Origin: Clostridium thailandense | GTDB taxonomy: Bacteria > Bacillota > Clostridia > Clostridiales > Clostridiaceae | Assembly (NCBI RefSeq): GCF_019207025.1 | Contig: NZ_JAEEGC010000061.1 | Span: forward strand, 1 to 46,698 | DNA: 46,698 bases | Direction of reading: 5' to 3' | Shown here: piece by piece, positions 26,114-35,146 of the stretch | How the letters are laid out: every line of letters starts with the position of its first letter | Position numbering within the stretch: position 1 is the stretch's first letter | The notes under the pieces: model-generated | The model's database searches: none | The model's input: the letters and a program-made list of their open reading frames with translations, nothing else | Told to the model about the DNA's origin: nothing | Program-made: the position numbers and the translations under genes

Positions 26114-27022
26114 TTAATAAGCGGAACTTGGTAAAAAGATGCTATCATCATTGGTATTATGACAATTTTCATTGTAAGTTTTCTCTAGTTTTGAATATTT
26201 GCTAGGTGTAATTCCTTTGTATTTTTTAAATGACTTAATAAAATAGCTTAAGTCATTAAAACCACAATTATATGCAATGTCTGTTATGGAAAGATTTGTA
26301 GTTGCTAATTGATAGCTAGCGCATTCTATTCTATAGTAATTTAAGTAATCTATAGGAGTACGATGAGTCATTTCGTAAAAAAACTTACAAAAATATTTTC
26401 GAGACATGCCAACAACTTTAGATAAATCCTCTAAGGTTATTGTAGAAGAATAGGATTCTTCTATTACTTCTAAGGCCTTTTTTAATTGCATAATTTTTTT
26501 ACTGTCTTTTAAAAAGTCTGTTGAATATAATTTATTGTTGTACATAAGGCCAAAGATTTGATATAAAAGTCCCAAAGTAGTCAACTCATAGCTATCTTTT
26601 TGGAGCTTTAATGCTTCAAATAAAGAAAAAATAATTCTATTAAGTTCTGAATCGGATTTAGGAAAGTAGTCATTAACAATTATGTTATGATCTATTATGT
26701 TTTGAATATATTTGGTTCCAGAAAAGTTTTCCTTTAATAATAAATTCATATTAAAGACAACACATTCATATATACAATCTTTAGGCACTGCAGAATGTAG
26801 AATACCATCTCTTATAAAAATAATATCTCCTTCTTTTGCTAAAATTTCTTTTTGATTTAAATAAACAGTAAGACTTCCTTTTAGAATTCGGATTATTTCA
26901 TATTCTACGTGCCAATGGTACGACATCATGTACCTAGGATGCATTTTATCTACATAGTGAAATTCTACTGGAAAATTGAAAGTACCTCTTTGTTTTATTT
27001 CATTATAATCTGAATATCTCAT
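26114..27022 (-). CDS. AraC family transcriptional regulator, copy 2 (fucose operon)
   Basis: This 302-residue regulator has an N-terminal cupin (S-Y-H-W-H-V-E-Y-E-I and A-K-E-G-D-I-I-F-I-R-D-G-I-L-H) and a C-terminal AraC domain (T-L-E-D-L-S-K-V-V-G-M-S and G-F-N-D-L-S-Y-F-I-K-S-F-K-K-Y-K-G-I-T-P). ATG 27022 follows AAGGAG with 9 bases spacing; the in-frame start at 27082 is rejected. It is divergent from the fucose isomerase operon and is probably its activator, responding to L-fucose or L-fuculose. Confidence 0.92.
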   Translation of the reverse strand: MRYSDYNEIKQRGTFNFPVEFHYVDKMHPRYMMSYHWHVEYEIIRILKGSLTVYLNQKEILAKEGDIIFIRDGILHSAVPKDCIYECVVFNMNLLLKENFSGTKYIQNIIDHNIIVNDYFPKSDSELNRIIFSLFEALKLQKDSYELTTLGLLYQIFGLMYNNKLYSTDFLKDSKKIMQLKKALEVIEESYSSTITLEDLSKVVGMSRKYFCKFFYEMTHRTPIDYLNYYRIECASYQLATTNLSITDIAYNCGFNDLSYFIKSFKKYKGITPSKYSKLEKTYNENCHNTNDDSIFLPSSAY

Positions 27023-27205
27023 ATTATAAAACTCCTTAACAAAAATATGAATATTGTTATATTTTTTGCTATTATAACACAAGTATTGATTAAGTTACAA
27101 ATCGTATAATTAAATTGTAATTAAAAAAGAGATTAGAAATGAAATACTTCAGATATTTACTTTTAAAGTAATTTAGAAAACAAAAAAATGAGGGAGGATA
27201 TTAAC

Positions 27206-28999
27206 ATGTCAAAGAGCAGATTAATAGGAGATTATCCAGTAATAGGTATAAGACCAACTATTGATGGAAGAAGAGGAATGTTAGACGTAAGAGGTTCTAT
27301 GGAAGAGCAAACCATGGCAATGGCGAAGGCAGCAGCTAATCTTTTTACATCAAATCTTAGATATTCAAATGGAGAACCTGTAAAGGTTGTCATAGCAGAT
27401 ACAACTATAGGAAGAGTTGCTGAGTCAGCAGCTTGTGCTGCAAAATTTAAAAAAGAAGGAGTAGATATTACTCTTACAGTTACTCCATGCTGGTGTTATG
27501 GAGCAGAAACAATGGATATGGACCAAATGACAATAAAAGGAGTCTGGGGATTCAATGGAACTGAAAGACCAGGAGCTGTATATTTAGCATCAGTACTTGC
27601 AACCCACGCACAAAAAGGATTACCTGCTTTTGGAATATATGGACATGATGTTCAAGATGCAAATGATACAGAAATTCCTGAAGATGTTAAAGAAAAACTA
27701 TTAAGATTTGGTAGATCAGCAATTGCGGCAGCTACTATGAGAGGAAAATCTTATTTGCAGATTGGATCAATTTGTATGGGCATTGGTGGATCAATAATAA
27801 GTCCTGAATTCTTTGAAGAGTACCTTGGCATGAGAGTTGAGTCTGTAGATGAAGTAGAAATTATAAGAAGAATGACAGAAGGAATATATGATAAAAATGA
27901 ATATGAAAAAGCCCTTGCATGGACAAAGAAATATTGCAAAGAAGGTTTTGATAAGAATCCAGTAGAAGCACAAAAGACTAGAGAAGAAAAAGATAATGAT
28001 TGGGAATTTGTTGTTAAGATGATGTGCATCATAAAGGATTTAATGAATGGAAATGAAAATCTTCCTAAAGGATGTGAAGAAGAAAAAGTTGGGCATAATG
28101 CTATAGCAGCAGGTTTCCAGGGGCAAAGACAGTGGACAGATTTCTATCCAAATTGTGACTTTGCAGAAGCTTTACTAAATACATCCTTTGATTGGAATGG
28201 AGCTAGAGAACCTTATATATTGGCAACTGAAAATGATACATTAAATGGTACAACAATGTTATTCAATAAGTTGTTAACGAATAGAGCTCAGATATTTGCA
28301 GATGTTCGTACTTATTGGAGTGCAGATGCAGTTAAGAAAGCAACTGGATATGAAATTGAAGGAGCTGCTAAAGAGGCCGGGGGATTTATACATCTAATTA
28401 ATTCAGGAGCAGCGTGTTTAGATGCTAATGGAGAAGCAAAGGATTCAAATGGAAATGCAATAATGAAGCATTTCTTTGAGGTAACAGAAGAGGATCAGAA
28501 AAAAATACTTGAAGCTACTACTTGGAATGCAGCAGACCAAGGGTATTTTAGAGGTGGTGGATTTTCATCAAGATTCTTAACTAAGGATGTTATGCCTTGC
28601 ACTATGGCCAGACTTAATATTGTTAAAGGATTAGGACCAGTCCTTCAATTAGTAGAAGGATGGAGTGTAGAACTTCCAGAAGAAGTAAATGAAATTTTAT
28701 GGAAGAGAACTGATTATACATGGCCTTGTACTTGGTTTGCACCAAGAATAACAAAAGATGGACCATGTAAATCAGCATATGATGTTATGAATAACTGGGG
28801 AGCTAATCATGGAGCAATAAGCTATGGACATATAGGTGCAGATTTAATAACATTAGCTTCTATTTTAAGAATTCCAGTATGTATGCACAATGTTCCAGAA
28901 GAAAAGATATTTAGACCAGCAGCTTGGAATGCATTTGGACAAGATAAAGAGGGACAAGATTATAGAGCTTGTGCAACTTATGGACCACTATATAAGTAG
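27206..28999 (+). CDS. fucI: L-fucose isomerase
   Basis: This 597-residue enzyme converts L-fucose to L-fuculose and is close to E. coli FucI in length (591). Clear family sequence: the start [23 protein letters not shown], and the manganese site region with Glu in [10 protein letters not shown], Asp in F-A-D-V-R-T-Y-W and a late His in I-S-Y-G-H-I-G-A-D. The start is ATG 27206 behind GAGGGAGG; ATG 27188 lies before the RBS. It heads an operon with kinase, aldolase and reductase genes. FucI enzymes also accept D-arabinose. Confidence 0.95.
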   Translation: MSKSRLIGDYPVIGIRPTIDGRRGMLDVRGSMEEQTMAMAKAAANLFTSNLRYSNGEPVKVVIADTTIGRVAESAACAAKFKKEGVDITLTVTPCWCYGAETMDMDQMTIKGVWGFNGTERPGAVYLASVLATHAQKGLPAFGIYGHDVQDANDTEIPEDVKEKLLRFGRSAIAAATMRGKSYLQIGSICMGIGGSIISPEFFEEYLGMRVESVDEVEIIRRMTEGIYDKNEYEKALAWTKKYCKEGFDKNPVEAQKTREEKDNDWEFVVKMMCIIKDLMNGNENLPKGCEEEKVGHNAIAAGFQGQRQWTDFYPNCDFAEALLNTSFDWNGAREPYILATENDTLNGTTMLFNKLLTNRAQIFADVRTYWSADAVKKATGYEIEGAAKEAGGFIHLINSGAACLDANGEAKDSNGNAIMKHFFEVTEEDQKKILEATTWNAADQGYFRGGGFSSRFLTKDVMPCTMARLNIVKGLGPVLQLVEGWSVELPEEVNEILWKRTDYTWPCTWFAPRITKDGPCKSAYDVMNNWGANHGAISYGHIGADLITLASILRIPVCMHNVPEEKIFRPAAWNAFGQDKEGQDYRACATYGPLYK

Positions 29000-29019
29000 A
29001 AAATTTAGTAGGTGGAAAT

Positions 29020-30570
29020 ATGAAAAAAGAAAAACGAGTATTAGCCTTTGATTTTGGGGCATCCGGTGGAAGAGCAATGCTTGGAATATATGATGGAAGT
29101 AATATTAAGATAGAGGAAATTCATAGATTTTCAAATGACCCAGTTATTGTAAATGGAACTATGTACTGGGATATATTAAGGCTATTTTATGAAATAAAGC
29201 AGGGACTTATAAAAGCAAAGTTTCATGGAGGATTTGACAGCGTTGGTATCGATACTTGGGGAGTTGATTTTGGAATTATCGATGAATGCGGAGACTTAGT
29301 AGAAAACCCTATTCATTATAGAGATGGTAGAACAAAAGGAATGCTAGAAAAGAGTTTCGAGAAGATATCTAAAGATGAATTTTATTATATTACAGGAAAT
29401 CAATTCATGGAAATTAACACAGCATTTCAATTGCTATCTTTAGTTGAAAAGAGATCGTATTTGTTAGAAAAAGCGGATAAAATTTTGTTAATGCCTGATT
29501 TGTTAAATTATATGCTGACAGGAATTAAAACAACGGAATATTCTATTGCATCTACTACTCAGCTGTTAGATGCAAAAAAAGGAATGTGGTCTGACAAAGC
29601 AATAGAAGCTTTAAATATACCCAAAAAATTATTTACAGAAATCATTCCTACGGGTACAAAAATTGGACAAATTTCAGATGAAGTATGCAGCGAGTTAGGA
29701 ATTAAAAAATGTGATGTAATTGCAGTAGCTGGTCACGATACTCAAAGCGCTCTTGTATCTGTGCCTAATGAAGAAGAGAATTTTATATTTATTAGTTGTG
29801 GCACTTGGTCACTGTTTGGAACAGAATTAGAGAAACCATTGATTAATGAAAAATCCAGTAAATATAACATAACTAATGAGGGTGGATATGGAGGAAAAGC
29901 TTCTTTTTTAAAAAATATTATTGGTTTATGGTTAATTCAAGAAAGCCGAAGACAATGGATAAAAGAAGGCGAAGAGTTTGGATTTAGTGAGTTAGAGAAA
30001 ATGGCAGATTCAGCTGAGTCTTTTAAATGTTTTGTTGATCCGGATGCATCTGAATTTGTACCAGCCGGTAATATTCCAGAGAGGATTCGTGAATATTGTA
30101 AAAGGACATCACAAAAAATTCCAGAGACAAAGGGTGAAATTGTTAGATGTATTAATGAAAGCCTTGCACTCAAATATAGATATGAGCTTGAAAAAATAGA
30201 AGAATGTACTGAAAGGAAATATGAAAATATTTATATGGTGGGCGGAGGCATTCAAAGTAAACTGCTTTGTCAGATGACGGCAGATGCATGTAATTGTAAG
30301 GTTACAGCAGGACCTGTGGAAGCAACAGTATTTGGAAATATAGTGCTGCAGTTAATAGCCCAAGGAGCTATTGATGCACTTGAAGAGGCTAAGAAAATTG
30401 TTGCAAAATCACCAGATATCAGGCGTTATAGCCCACAAAACACTTCTCTTTGGAATGAAGCATATGAAAGATTTAAGGAGGCAAAGACAGCCTATGCAAT
30501 TAGAGCAACAAGTGAGAAAGCACTTTATGCTAATATTATGCTGCAAAAAGGTGTTGTAGTTGAAGATTAA
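29020..30570 (+). CDS. fucK: L-fuculokinase (RhaB-type FGGY kinase)
   Basis: This 516-residue FGGY carbohydrate kinase would phosphorylate L-fuculose to L-fuculose 1-phosphate. The N-terminal ATPase-fold signature F-D-F-G-A-S-G-G-R-A-M, I-D-T-W-G-V-D-F-G, the catalytic Asp in A-G-H-D-T-Q-S-A and the late V-G-G-G-I-Q-S-K-L-L-C-Q are rhamnulokinase-like. Sequence type alone would give rhamnulokinase; position between fucI and fucA makes fuculose the likely substrate, and both may be accepted. The C-terminus has about 25 residues beyond the usual end. GGTGGA precedes ATG 29020. Confidence 0.88.
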   Translation: MKKEKRVLAFDFGASGGRAMLGIYDGSNIKIEEIHRFSNDPVIVNGTMYWDILRLFYEIKQGLIKAKFHGGFDSVGIDTWGVDFGIIDECGDLVENPIHYRDGRTKGMLEKSFEKISKDEFYYITGNQFMEINTAFQLLSLVEKRSYLLEKADKILLMPDLLNYMLTGIKTTEYSIASTTQLLDAKKGMWSDKAIEALNIPKKLFTEIIPTGTKIGQISDEVCSELGIKKCDVIAVAGHDTQSALVSVPNEEENFIFISCGTWSLFGTELEKPLINEKSSKYNITNEGGYGGKASFLKNIIGLWLIQESRRQWIKEGEEFGFSELEKMADSAESFKCFVDPDASEFVPAGNIPERIREYCKRTSQKIPETKGEIVRCINESLALKYRYELEKIEECTERKYENIYMVGGGIQSKLLCQMTADACNCKVTAGPVEATVFGNIVLQLIAQGAIDALEEAKKIVAKSPDIRRYSPQNTSLWNEAYERFKEAKTAYAIRATSEKALYANIMLQKGVVVED

Positions 30571-30596
30571 GATATAAACATTGGAGGACATTTATT

Positions 30597-31283
30597 ATGG
30601 AATATATGGAAATAAGAGAGCAAATATGTGATGTGTGCCACAAAATGTGGCAGCTAGGATGGGTGGCAGCAAATGATGGGAATGTATCGGTAAAGCTTGA
30701 AGATGGTACATTCTTAGCAACACCAACTGGGATTAGTAAAAGCTTTATTACTCCAGAAAAATTAGTTCACATCGATGAAAATGGTGAAATACTAGATGGA
30801 CTAGAAGGATATAAACCATCCTCAGAAATTAAGATGCATTTGCGCTGCTACAAAGAAAGAGATGATGTAGGTGCAGTTGTACATGCTCACCCACCTACAG
30901 CTACAGGTTATGCAGTTGCACATGTAGATTTAGACCGTTATACCATGATTGAAACAGTTATAGCTATAGGTTCAATACCTGTAACACCTTATGGAACACC
31001 ATCTACTTATGAGGTTCCCAATGCTATAGCACCATACCTTCAAGAGCATGATGTCGTGCTATTAGAAAATCATGGAGCGTTAACTGTAGGTTCAGACTTG
31101 ATAACTGCGTATTATAGAATGGAAACTTTAGAATTGTACGCAAAGATTAGCTTGACAGCACATTTACTTGGTGGAGAAAAAGAAATTTGTAAAGAAAATA
31201 TTGATAGATTAATTAGCATGAGAAAAGGATATGGAGTTACAGGAAAGCATCCTGGATTCAAGCGTTATAGAAAAGAAAAATAG
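30597..31283 (+). CDS. fucA: L-fuculose-1-phosphate aldolase
   Basis: This 228-residue class II aldolase of the AraD/FucA family splits fuculose 1-phosphate to DHAP and L-lactaldehyde. Zinc and catalytic residues are visible: Glu in S-S-E-I-K-M-H, two His in V-H-A-H-P-P, and a third His in L-E-N-H-G-A-L. N-D-G-N-V-S near residue 24 binds phosphate. GGAGGA precedes ATG 30597. Related enzymes use rhamnulose or ribulose phosphates, but the neighbours support fuculose. Confidence 0.93.
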   Translation: MEYMEIREQICDVCHKMWQLGWVAANDGNVSVKLEDGTFLATPTGISKSFITPEKLVHIDENGEILDGLEGYKPSSEIKMHLRCYKERDDVGAVVHAHPPTATGYAVAHVDLDRYTMIETVIAIGSIPVTPYGTPSTYEVPNAIAPYLQEHDVVLLENHGALTVGSDLITAYYRMETLELYAKISLTAHLLGGEKEICKENIDRLISMRKGYGVTGKHPGFKRYRKEK

Positions 31284-31338
31284 AACATAAAAATAGCAAC
31301 ATAAAAATATAATCTTATTAGATAAGGAGTTGATTGTT

Positions 31339-32493
31339 ATGGTAAACAGAATGGTATTAAATGAGACAAGTTATATTGGAGCAGGTGCAATTGAAAATAT
31401 TGTTATAGAAGCTAAAACAAGAGGTTATAAAAAAGCATTAGTTGTAACTGATAAAGATTTGATTAAGTTTAATGTAGCAACTAAAGTAACAGGTCTTCTA
31501 CAAGCAAATAACTTAGCTTTTGAAATATTTGACGATGTAAAAGCTAATCCTACAATAAGTGTAGTAAAAAATGGTATAGAAAAATTTAAACAAGCTGGGG
31601 CAGATTATCTAGTAGCAATAGGTGGAGGCTCATCAATCGATACTGCAAAGGCTATTGGAATAATTATTAATAACCCTGAGTTTTCAGATGTAAGAAGCCT
31701 GGAGGGCGCAGTTTTAACTAAAAATAAATGTGTTGATATAATAGCAATCCCAACAACAGCAGGAACTGCAGCAGAAGTTACAATTAACTATGTAATTACA
31801 GATGAAGAGAAGAAACGTAAATTTGTATGTGTAGATCCACATGATATTCCAGTAATAGCGGTTGTTGATTCAGAAATGATGTCATCAATGCCAAAGGGGT
31901 TAACAGCAGCCACTGGAATGGATGCTTTAACTCATGCTATTGAAGGATATATTACAAAAGGTGCCTGGGAATTAACAGATACATTACATTTAAAGGCTAT
32001 TGAAATTATTTCCCGTTCTTTAAGAAGTGCAGTAGCAAATGAACCTAAAGGAAGAGAAGATATGGCACTTGGACAATATGTTGCTGGTATGGGCTTTAGT
32101 AATGTAGGACTTGGCATTGTTCACTCAATGGCACATCCACTTGGAGCTTTTTATGATACTCTACATGGAATTGCTAATGCAGTAATATTGCCATATGTTA
32201 TGGAGTATAATGCAGAAGCTACTGGAGAAAAATATAGAGAAATTGCCAGAGCGATGGGAGTTCAGAGTGTGGATTCTATGTCTCAAGAGGAATATAGAAA
32301 AGCAGCTATTAATGCAGTTAAAAAGCTTTCAGAAGATGTTGAAATTCCTAAGACATTAGATAAAATTGGAGTTAAAGAAGAAGATTTACAAGCACTTGCA
32401 GAATCGGCATTGGCGGATGCTTGTACACCAGGTAACCCAAGAGATACAAATGTAGGAGAGATATTAGCAATTTATAAAAAAGCTTTCAAATAA
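31339..32493 (+). CDS. fucO: Lactaldehyde reductase (1,2-propanediol oxidoreductase)
   Basis: This 384-residue iron-dependent alcohol dehydrogenase reduces L-lactaldehyde to L-1,2-propanediol with NADH, regenerating NAD during anaerobic growth on fucose. G-G-G-S-S-I-D-T-A-K binds nucleotide. The metal ligands are the Asp and His of G-M-D-A-L-T-H-A-I-E-G-Y and the two His of V-H-S-M-A-H-P-L-G-A-F-Y-D-T-L-H-G. Start ATG 31339 follows AAGGAG; the TTG at 31330 is rejected. Length and motifs match FucO. It is last in the operon and followed by a terminator. Confidence 0.93.
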   Translation: MVNRMVLNETSYIGAGAIENIVIEAKTRGYKKALVVTDKDLIKFNVATKVTGLLQANNLAFEIFDDVKANPTISVVKNGIEKFKQAGADYLVAIGGGSSIDTAKAIGIIINNPEFSDVRSLEGAVLTKNKCVDIIAIPTTAGTAAEVTINYVITDEEKKRKFVCVDPHDIPVIAVVDSEMMSSMPKGLTAATGMDALTHAIEGYITKGAWELTDTLHLKAIEIISRSLRSAVANEPKGREDMALGQYVAGMGFSNVGLGIVHSMAHPLGAFYDTLHGIANAVILPYVMEYNAEATGEKYREIARAMGVQSVDSMSQEEYRKAAINAVKKLSEDVEIPKTLDKIGVKEEDLQALAESALADACTPGNPRDTNVGEILAIYKKAFK

Positions 32494-32547
32494 TAATATT
32501 TTAAAGTAAGATATTCATAATAAAAAAATAAATTATGTAGATTATTA

Positions 32548-32592
32548 AAAGGAAGTTATAGTAATTTTTTAATGATAACTTCCTTTAATTTT
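32548..32592. terminator. Bidirectional terminator between fucO and LysR gene
   Basis: AAAGGAAGTTAT (32548-32559) pairs perfectly with ATAACTTCCTTT (32575-32586), followed by AATTTTT on the plus strand. The minus-strand LysR gene ends at 32592, so the stem serves both directions. Confidence 0.85.
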
Positions 32593-33479
32593 TATATGAA
32601 ATCATAAATATAATCTATTAACTCATTATTTTTTCCACATCTCTTGTCAACTTCATTTTGGACGATACAAATATCATAGTAGTAGTCTTCTGTAAGAGGG
32701 ATATAAGTAATTCCTTCTCTATTAAAGTGTGTACAGACATCTTTAGTTGCGAATGTAATACCCATATCTTTTTCAACTAGGTTAAATATCATCGGCAAGT
32801 TATAATAGTTGATATATGTGTGGATTTCCAGATCAATTCCTGCATTTTTCATAACCTCTTGTGTCATTATATAGGGATATTCATTTACATCACTGGTTAT
32901 CAACTTATTTCCTGCTAGGTCTTTTACAGAAATCTTATTACATGATGCCAGTGGATTGGATTTGCTCATCAGAACACAAAGCTCTTCTCTGAATAATACA
33001 TCATATGACAATTTTGAATGACGTTTGGAAATTGGTGTATATTTTATAATAGCAAGATCCAGATTATTAGAAAGTAGCATCATCTCTAGATTTTCTACGC
33101 TGTCCACTTTGATTATATAGCTATCTTTACTATTGCTTGATATGAAACTCATAACGGCATCATTGATAGGTGTTGTAAATGAAAGTTTGTACAAACCAAT
33201 GTAGTGGGATAAAGTTTTTTCTGAATAATTTTTCAGTTTGGACATAAAAAGATTGTATTCACTTAGAAGTGGTGTCGAATCTCTTACAAATTTCACTCCG
33301 GTTTGTGTGAGTTCTACACCTCTTTTACTCCTTATAAATAAGGTCGTTTTTAATCTTTCCTCAATGGATTTAATGCTTTGAGACAAACTTGGTTGAGTAA
33401 TATGCAGATATTCAGCTGCTTTCGTAAGATTCTTAAAATCTGCAACAGTTTTAACGTATAAAATTTCTCTTATTTCCAT
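32592..33479 (-). CDS. LysR family transcriptional regulator
   Basis: This 295-residue regulator has an N-terminal winged helix (E-Y-L-H-I-T-Q-P-S-L-S-Q-S-I-K-S-I-E) followed by a substrate-binding domain of the type 2 periplasmic fold (V-D-S-V-E-N-L-E and L-D-L-A-I-I-K-Y). RBS AAGGAG precedes ATG 33479. It is divergent from a GNAT gene at 33636, which is the likely target. No link to the sugar genes can be shown, and the effector is unknown. Confidence 0.92.
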   Translation of the reverse strand: MEIREILYVKTVADFKNLTKAAEYLHITQPSLSQSIKSIEERLKTTLFIRSKRGVELTQTGVKFVRDSTPLLSEYNLFMSKLKNYSEKTLSHYIGLYKLSFTTPINDAVMSFISSNSKDSYIIKVDSVENLEMMLLSNNLDLAIIKYTPISKRHSKLSYDVLFREELCVLMSKSNPLASCNKISVKDLAGNKLITSDVNEYPYIMTQEVMKNAGIDLEIHTYINYYNLPMIFNLVEKDMGITFATKDVCTHFNREGITYIPLTEDYYYDICIVQNEVDKRCGKNNELIDYIYDFI

Positions 33480-33635
33480 GATTATCTCCTTTTTATCATA
33501 AGTAGCACTTATTAATGTAATTATATATAACTATTTTAATTTTTACAAGTATGTTGTTATAATGAGGTTAAAGGATGTAAAAAACATATTTACTTGTAGT
33601 TATTCATTGTTAAAGGCTATTATAAGGAGGGTACT

Positions 33636-34202
33636 ATGGTTAATATCAATTACAAAGTAGTTACAACCGATAATATTGATTTTTTAGAGGGATTATGTAA
33701 TCAGTTGATGAAATTTCAAGCAGATAATTCAAAGACTCGTGCAGATATTATGGCAAGCATGAACTATGATAACAGATTGAAGCTGGAATATGCTAATACT
33801 TCAAGAAAACATATGGTAGTTGCATATGATGGGGAAAGGCCTGTAGGTTTTGCTTTTGCAACCATTGGAAGTGTAACCGAAGAAAATTTAAATGGAAAAC
33901 CCGATTGGGCATCAGAATTGAAGGGCATAGGATTTTATCCGGAAAATTATGAAGTACCGAAAACAATTGGAACTTTCAAATTACTTTATGTTGACGAGGA
34001 GTATAGAGATTTGAGTATAGGTAGACAATTGTCAAATATGATCATGGAATGGTTTAACAGCCATGAAGATGTAGATGATCTATGGGTATATGTCGCAAAT
34101 GGTAACGAGATTGTAGGAAAATTATACGAAAAGTATGGTTTTAGGCTAAGTCATAGTGTTTTTAATGGGTTTATTTATGCTTACTATCAAAAAATAAAAT
34201 AA
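33636..34202 (+). CDS. GNAT family N-acetyltransferase
   Basis: This 188-residue protein has the GNAT core: F-K-L-L-Y-V-D-E-E-Y-R-D-L-S-I-G-R-Q-L near residues 112-130, corresponding to the acetyl-CoA pyrophosphate loop (R-x-x-G-x-G/R), and a C-terminal K-L-Y-E-K-Y-G-F-R-L. AAGGAGGG precedes ATG 33636. It is divergent from the LysR gene and stands alone before a terminator. The acetyl acceptor cannot be inferred. Confidence 0.85.
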   Translation: MVNINYKVVTTDNIDFLEGLCNQLMKFQADNSKTRADIMASMNYDNRLKLEYANTSRKHMVVAYDGERPVGFAFATIGSVTEENLNGKPDWASELKGIGFYPENYEVPKTIGTFKLLYVDEEYRDLSIGRQLSNMIMEWFNSHEDVDDLWVYVANGNEIVGKLYEKYGFRLSHSVFNGFIYAYYQKIK

Positions 34203-34271
34203 AATCTTATCAATAGAGCTCTTTTTGACAAGATATTAAGAAATATATAAAGAAAAAAAATCCTAAATGAT

Positions 34272-34313
34272 AAAAAAAGGTTTCCAGTTATATATAGGAG
34301 GAAACCTTTTTTT
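34272..34313. terminator. Bidirectional terminator between GNAT and TetR genes
   Basis: The 14-base arms at 34272-34285 (AAAAAAAGGTTTCC) and 34300-34313 are perfect reverse complements around a 14-base loop. T-runs follow on both strands. The TetR gene ends at 34315 on the minus strand. Confidence 0.88.
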
Positions 34314-34314
34314 A

Positions 34315-34923
34315 TTATTTATTTTTGGAACAGTCTAAAATTGATCTTAAAAAGTTTTCGTAAAAACTATCAAAATTTTCTTTAAAGTCAAAATTACCAT
34401 TGCTGACACACCATTGATAGATTATTCCATATATATTAGTAAAAATGAATTTTGAAACTTTTTTAACATCCAAATCTGCGGGAAATATACCTTCAATGAT
34501 TCCGTGTTTTAATATATTTGTTATGACATTTACTTGAAAAGTATTATTTGAAGCAAAATTCGCATGTTGATTTTCAAGCTCTATTTTCAAGACAATTTTT
34601 GTTTCCATAAGCCTATCTTTTGAAAAATAGTTATTATACCAATCGAACATGGCTCTTAATTGCTTATCAGCAGGCAAAGACAAATGGTTGTTATAATGGT
34701 TCAGATAATCACCTTCAGCAAGTTTGTATCTATAGATTATTATATCTGACTTGCTTTTGAAATAGTGATAGAATGCTCCTCTGGAAAGATTAAGTGCACT
34801 GCAGATATGCTCCACAGTGACGTTGTCGTAACCTTCGGATTCAATTAACTTAAATGCTACCTCCAAAATATTTAATTTAGTTTTTATGGCCTGTTCAGCT
34901 CGTTTAGTTATTGTTCCAGTCAT
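34315..34923 (-). CDS. TetR family transcriptional regulator
   Basis: This 202-residue regulator has a standard TetR N-terminal helix-turn-helix (T-V-E-H-I-C-S-A-L-N-L-S-R-G-A-F-Y-H-Y-F-K-S-K, about 34-58) and a variable all-helical ligand domain. Its start, ATG 34923, has a weak AAAAGG site. The gene is divergent from the third demethylase module, and two palindromes in the shared region are strong operator candidates. It probably controls both its own gene and the module in response to the methylated substrate or its product. Confidence 0.93.
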   Translation of the reverse strand: MTGTITKRAEQAIKTKLNILEVAFKLIESEGYDNVTVEHICSALNLSRGAFYHYFKSKSDIIIYRYKLAEGDYLNHYNNHLSLPADKQLRAMFDWYNNYFSKDRLMETKIVLKIELENQHANFASNNTFQVNVITNILKHGIIEGIFPADLDVKKVSKFIFTNIYGIIYQWCVSNGNFDFKENFDSFYENFLRSILDCSKNK

Positions 34924-34954
34924 ATTAGTATACCTTTTGCTTTTTTTATTTAAT

Positions 34955-34982
34955 ATTATATCACAATGATAACATTTTACAA
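34955..34982 (-). promoter_or_regulatory. Promoter of the TetR gene
   Basis: On the minus strand, TTGTAA (34977-34982), a 16-base spacer and TATAAT (34955-34960) form a good vegetative promoter that leaves about 30 bases of leader. The nearest operator palindrome begins 23 bases upstream of the -35. Confidence 0.65.
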
Positions 34983-35004
34983 AAAATTTCGAACTACTTG
35001 ATTA

Positions 35005-35020
35005 ACATACATGTGTATGT
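35005..35020. promoter_or_regulatory. TetR operator candidate 1
   Basis: ACATACATGTGTATGT is an almost perfect 16-base palindrome, and TTA/TAA on the flanks extends it to 22 bases. The same half-site ACATACA occurs in candidate 2, with centres 37 bases apart. Both sit between the divergent TetR gene and the third demethylase operon. Confidence 0.75.
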
Positions 35021-35041
35021 TAATATAATATAAAATAAATT

Positions 35042-35057
35042 ACATACACGTGTATGT
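35042..35057. promoter_or_regulatory. TetR operator candidate 2
   Basis: ACATACACGTGTATGT is a perfect 16-base palindrome. It ends 14 bases before the -35 hexamer of the demethylase operon promoter, so a bound dimer could block or modulate RNA polymerase there. Confidence 0.75.
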
Positions 35058-35070
35058 GAAATTTTAAACA

Positions 35071-35107
35071 TTGACTAATTCGAAACAACTTTGTGTAAAC
35101 GATTATA
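35071..35107 (+). promoter_or_regulatory. Promoter with overlapping cre-like site, third demethylase module
   Basis: TTGACT (35071-35076), a 17-base spacer and TGTAAA (35094-35099) form a plausible promoter. TGTAAACGATTATA (35094-35107) matches the CcpA consensus TGWAANCGNTNWCA at 13 of 14 positions and overlaps the -10. Carbon catabolite repression of this module is therefore likely, in addition to TetR control. Confidence 0.6.
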
Positions 35108-35146
35108 AAACTTGAAAAAAGAATAAAGAAGGATGGTGAAAAATTA

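Noticed and set aside
29020..30570. Rhamnulokinase of an L-rhamnose pathway
   Set aside because: The sequence type is RhaB-like, but its neighbours are L-fucose isomerase and fuculose-phosphate aldolase, and no rhamnose isomerase is present. A dual role is still possible.
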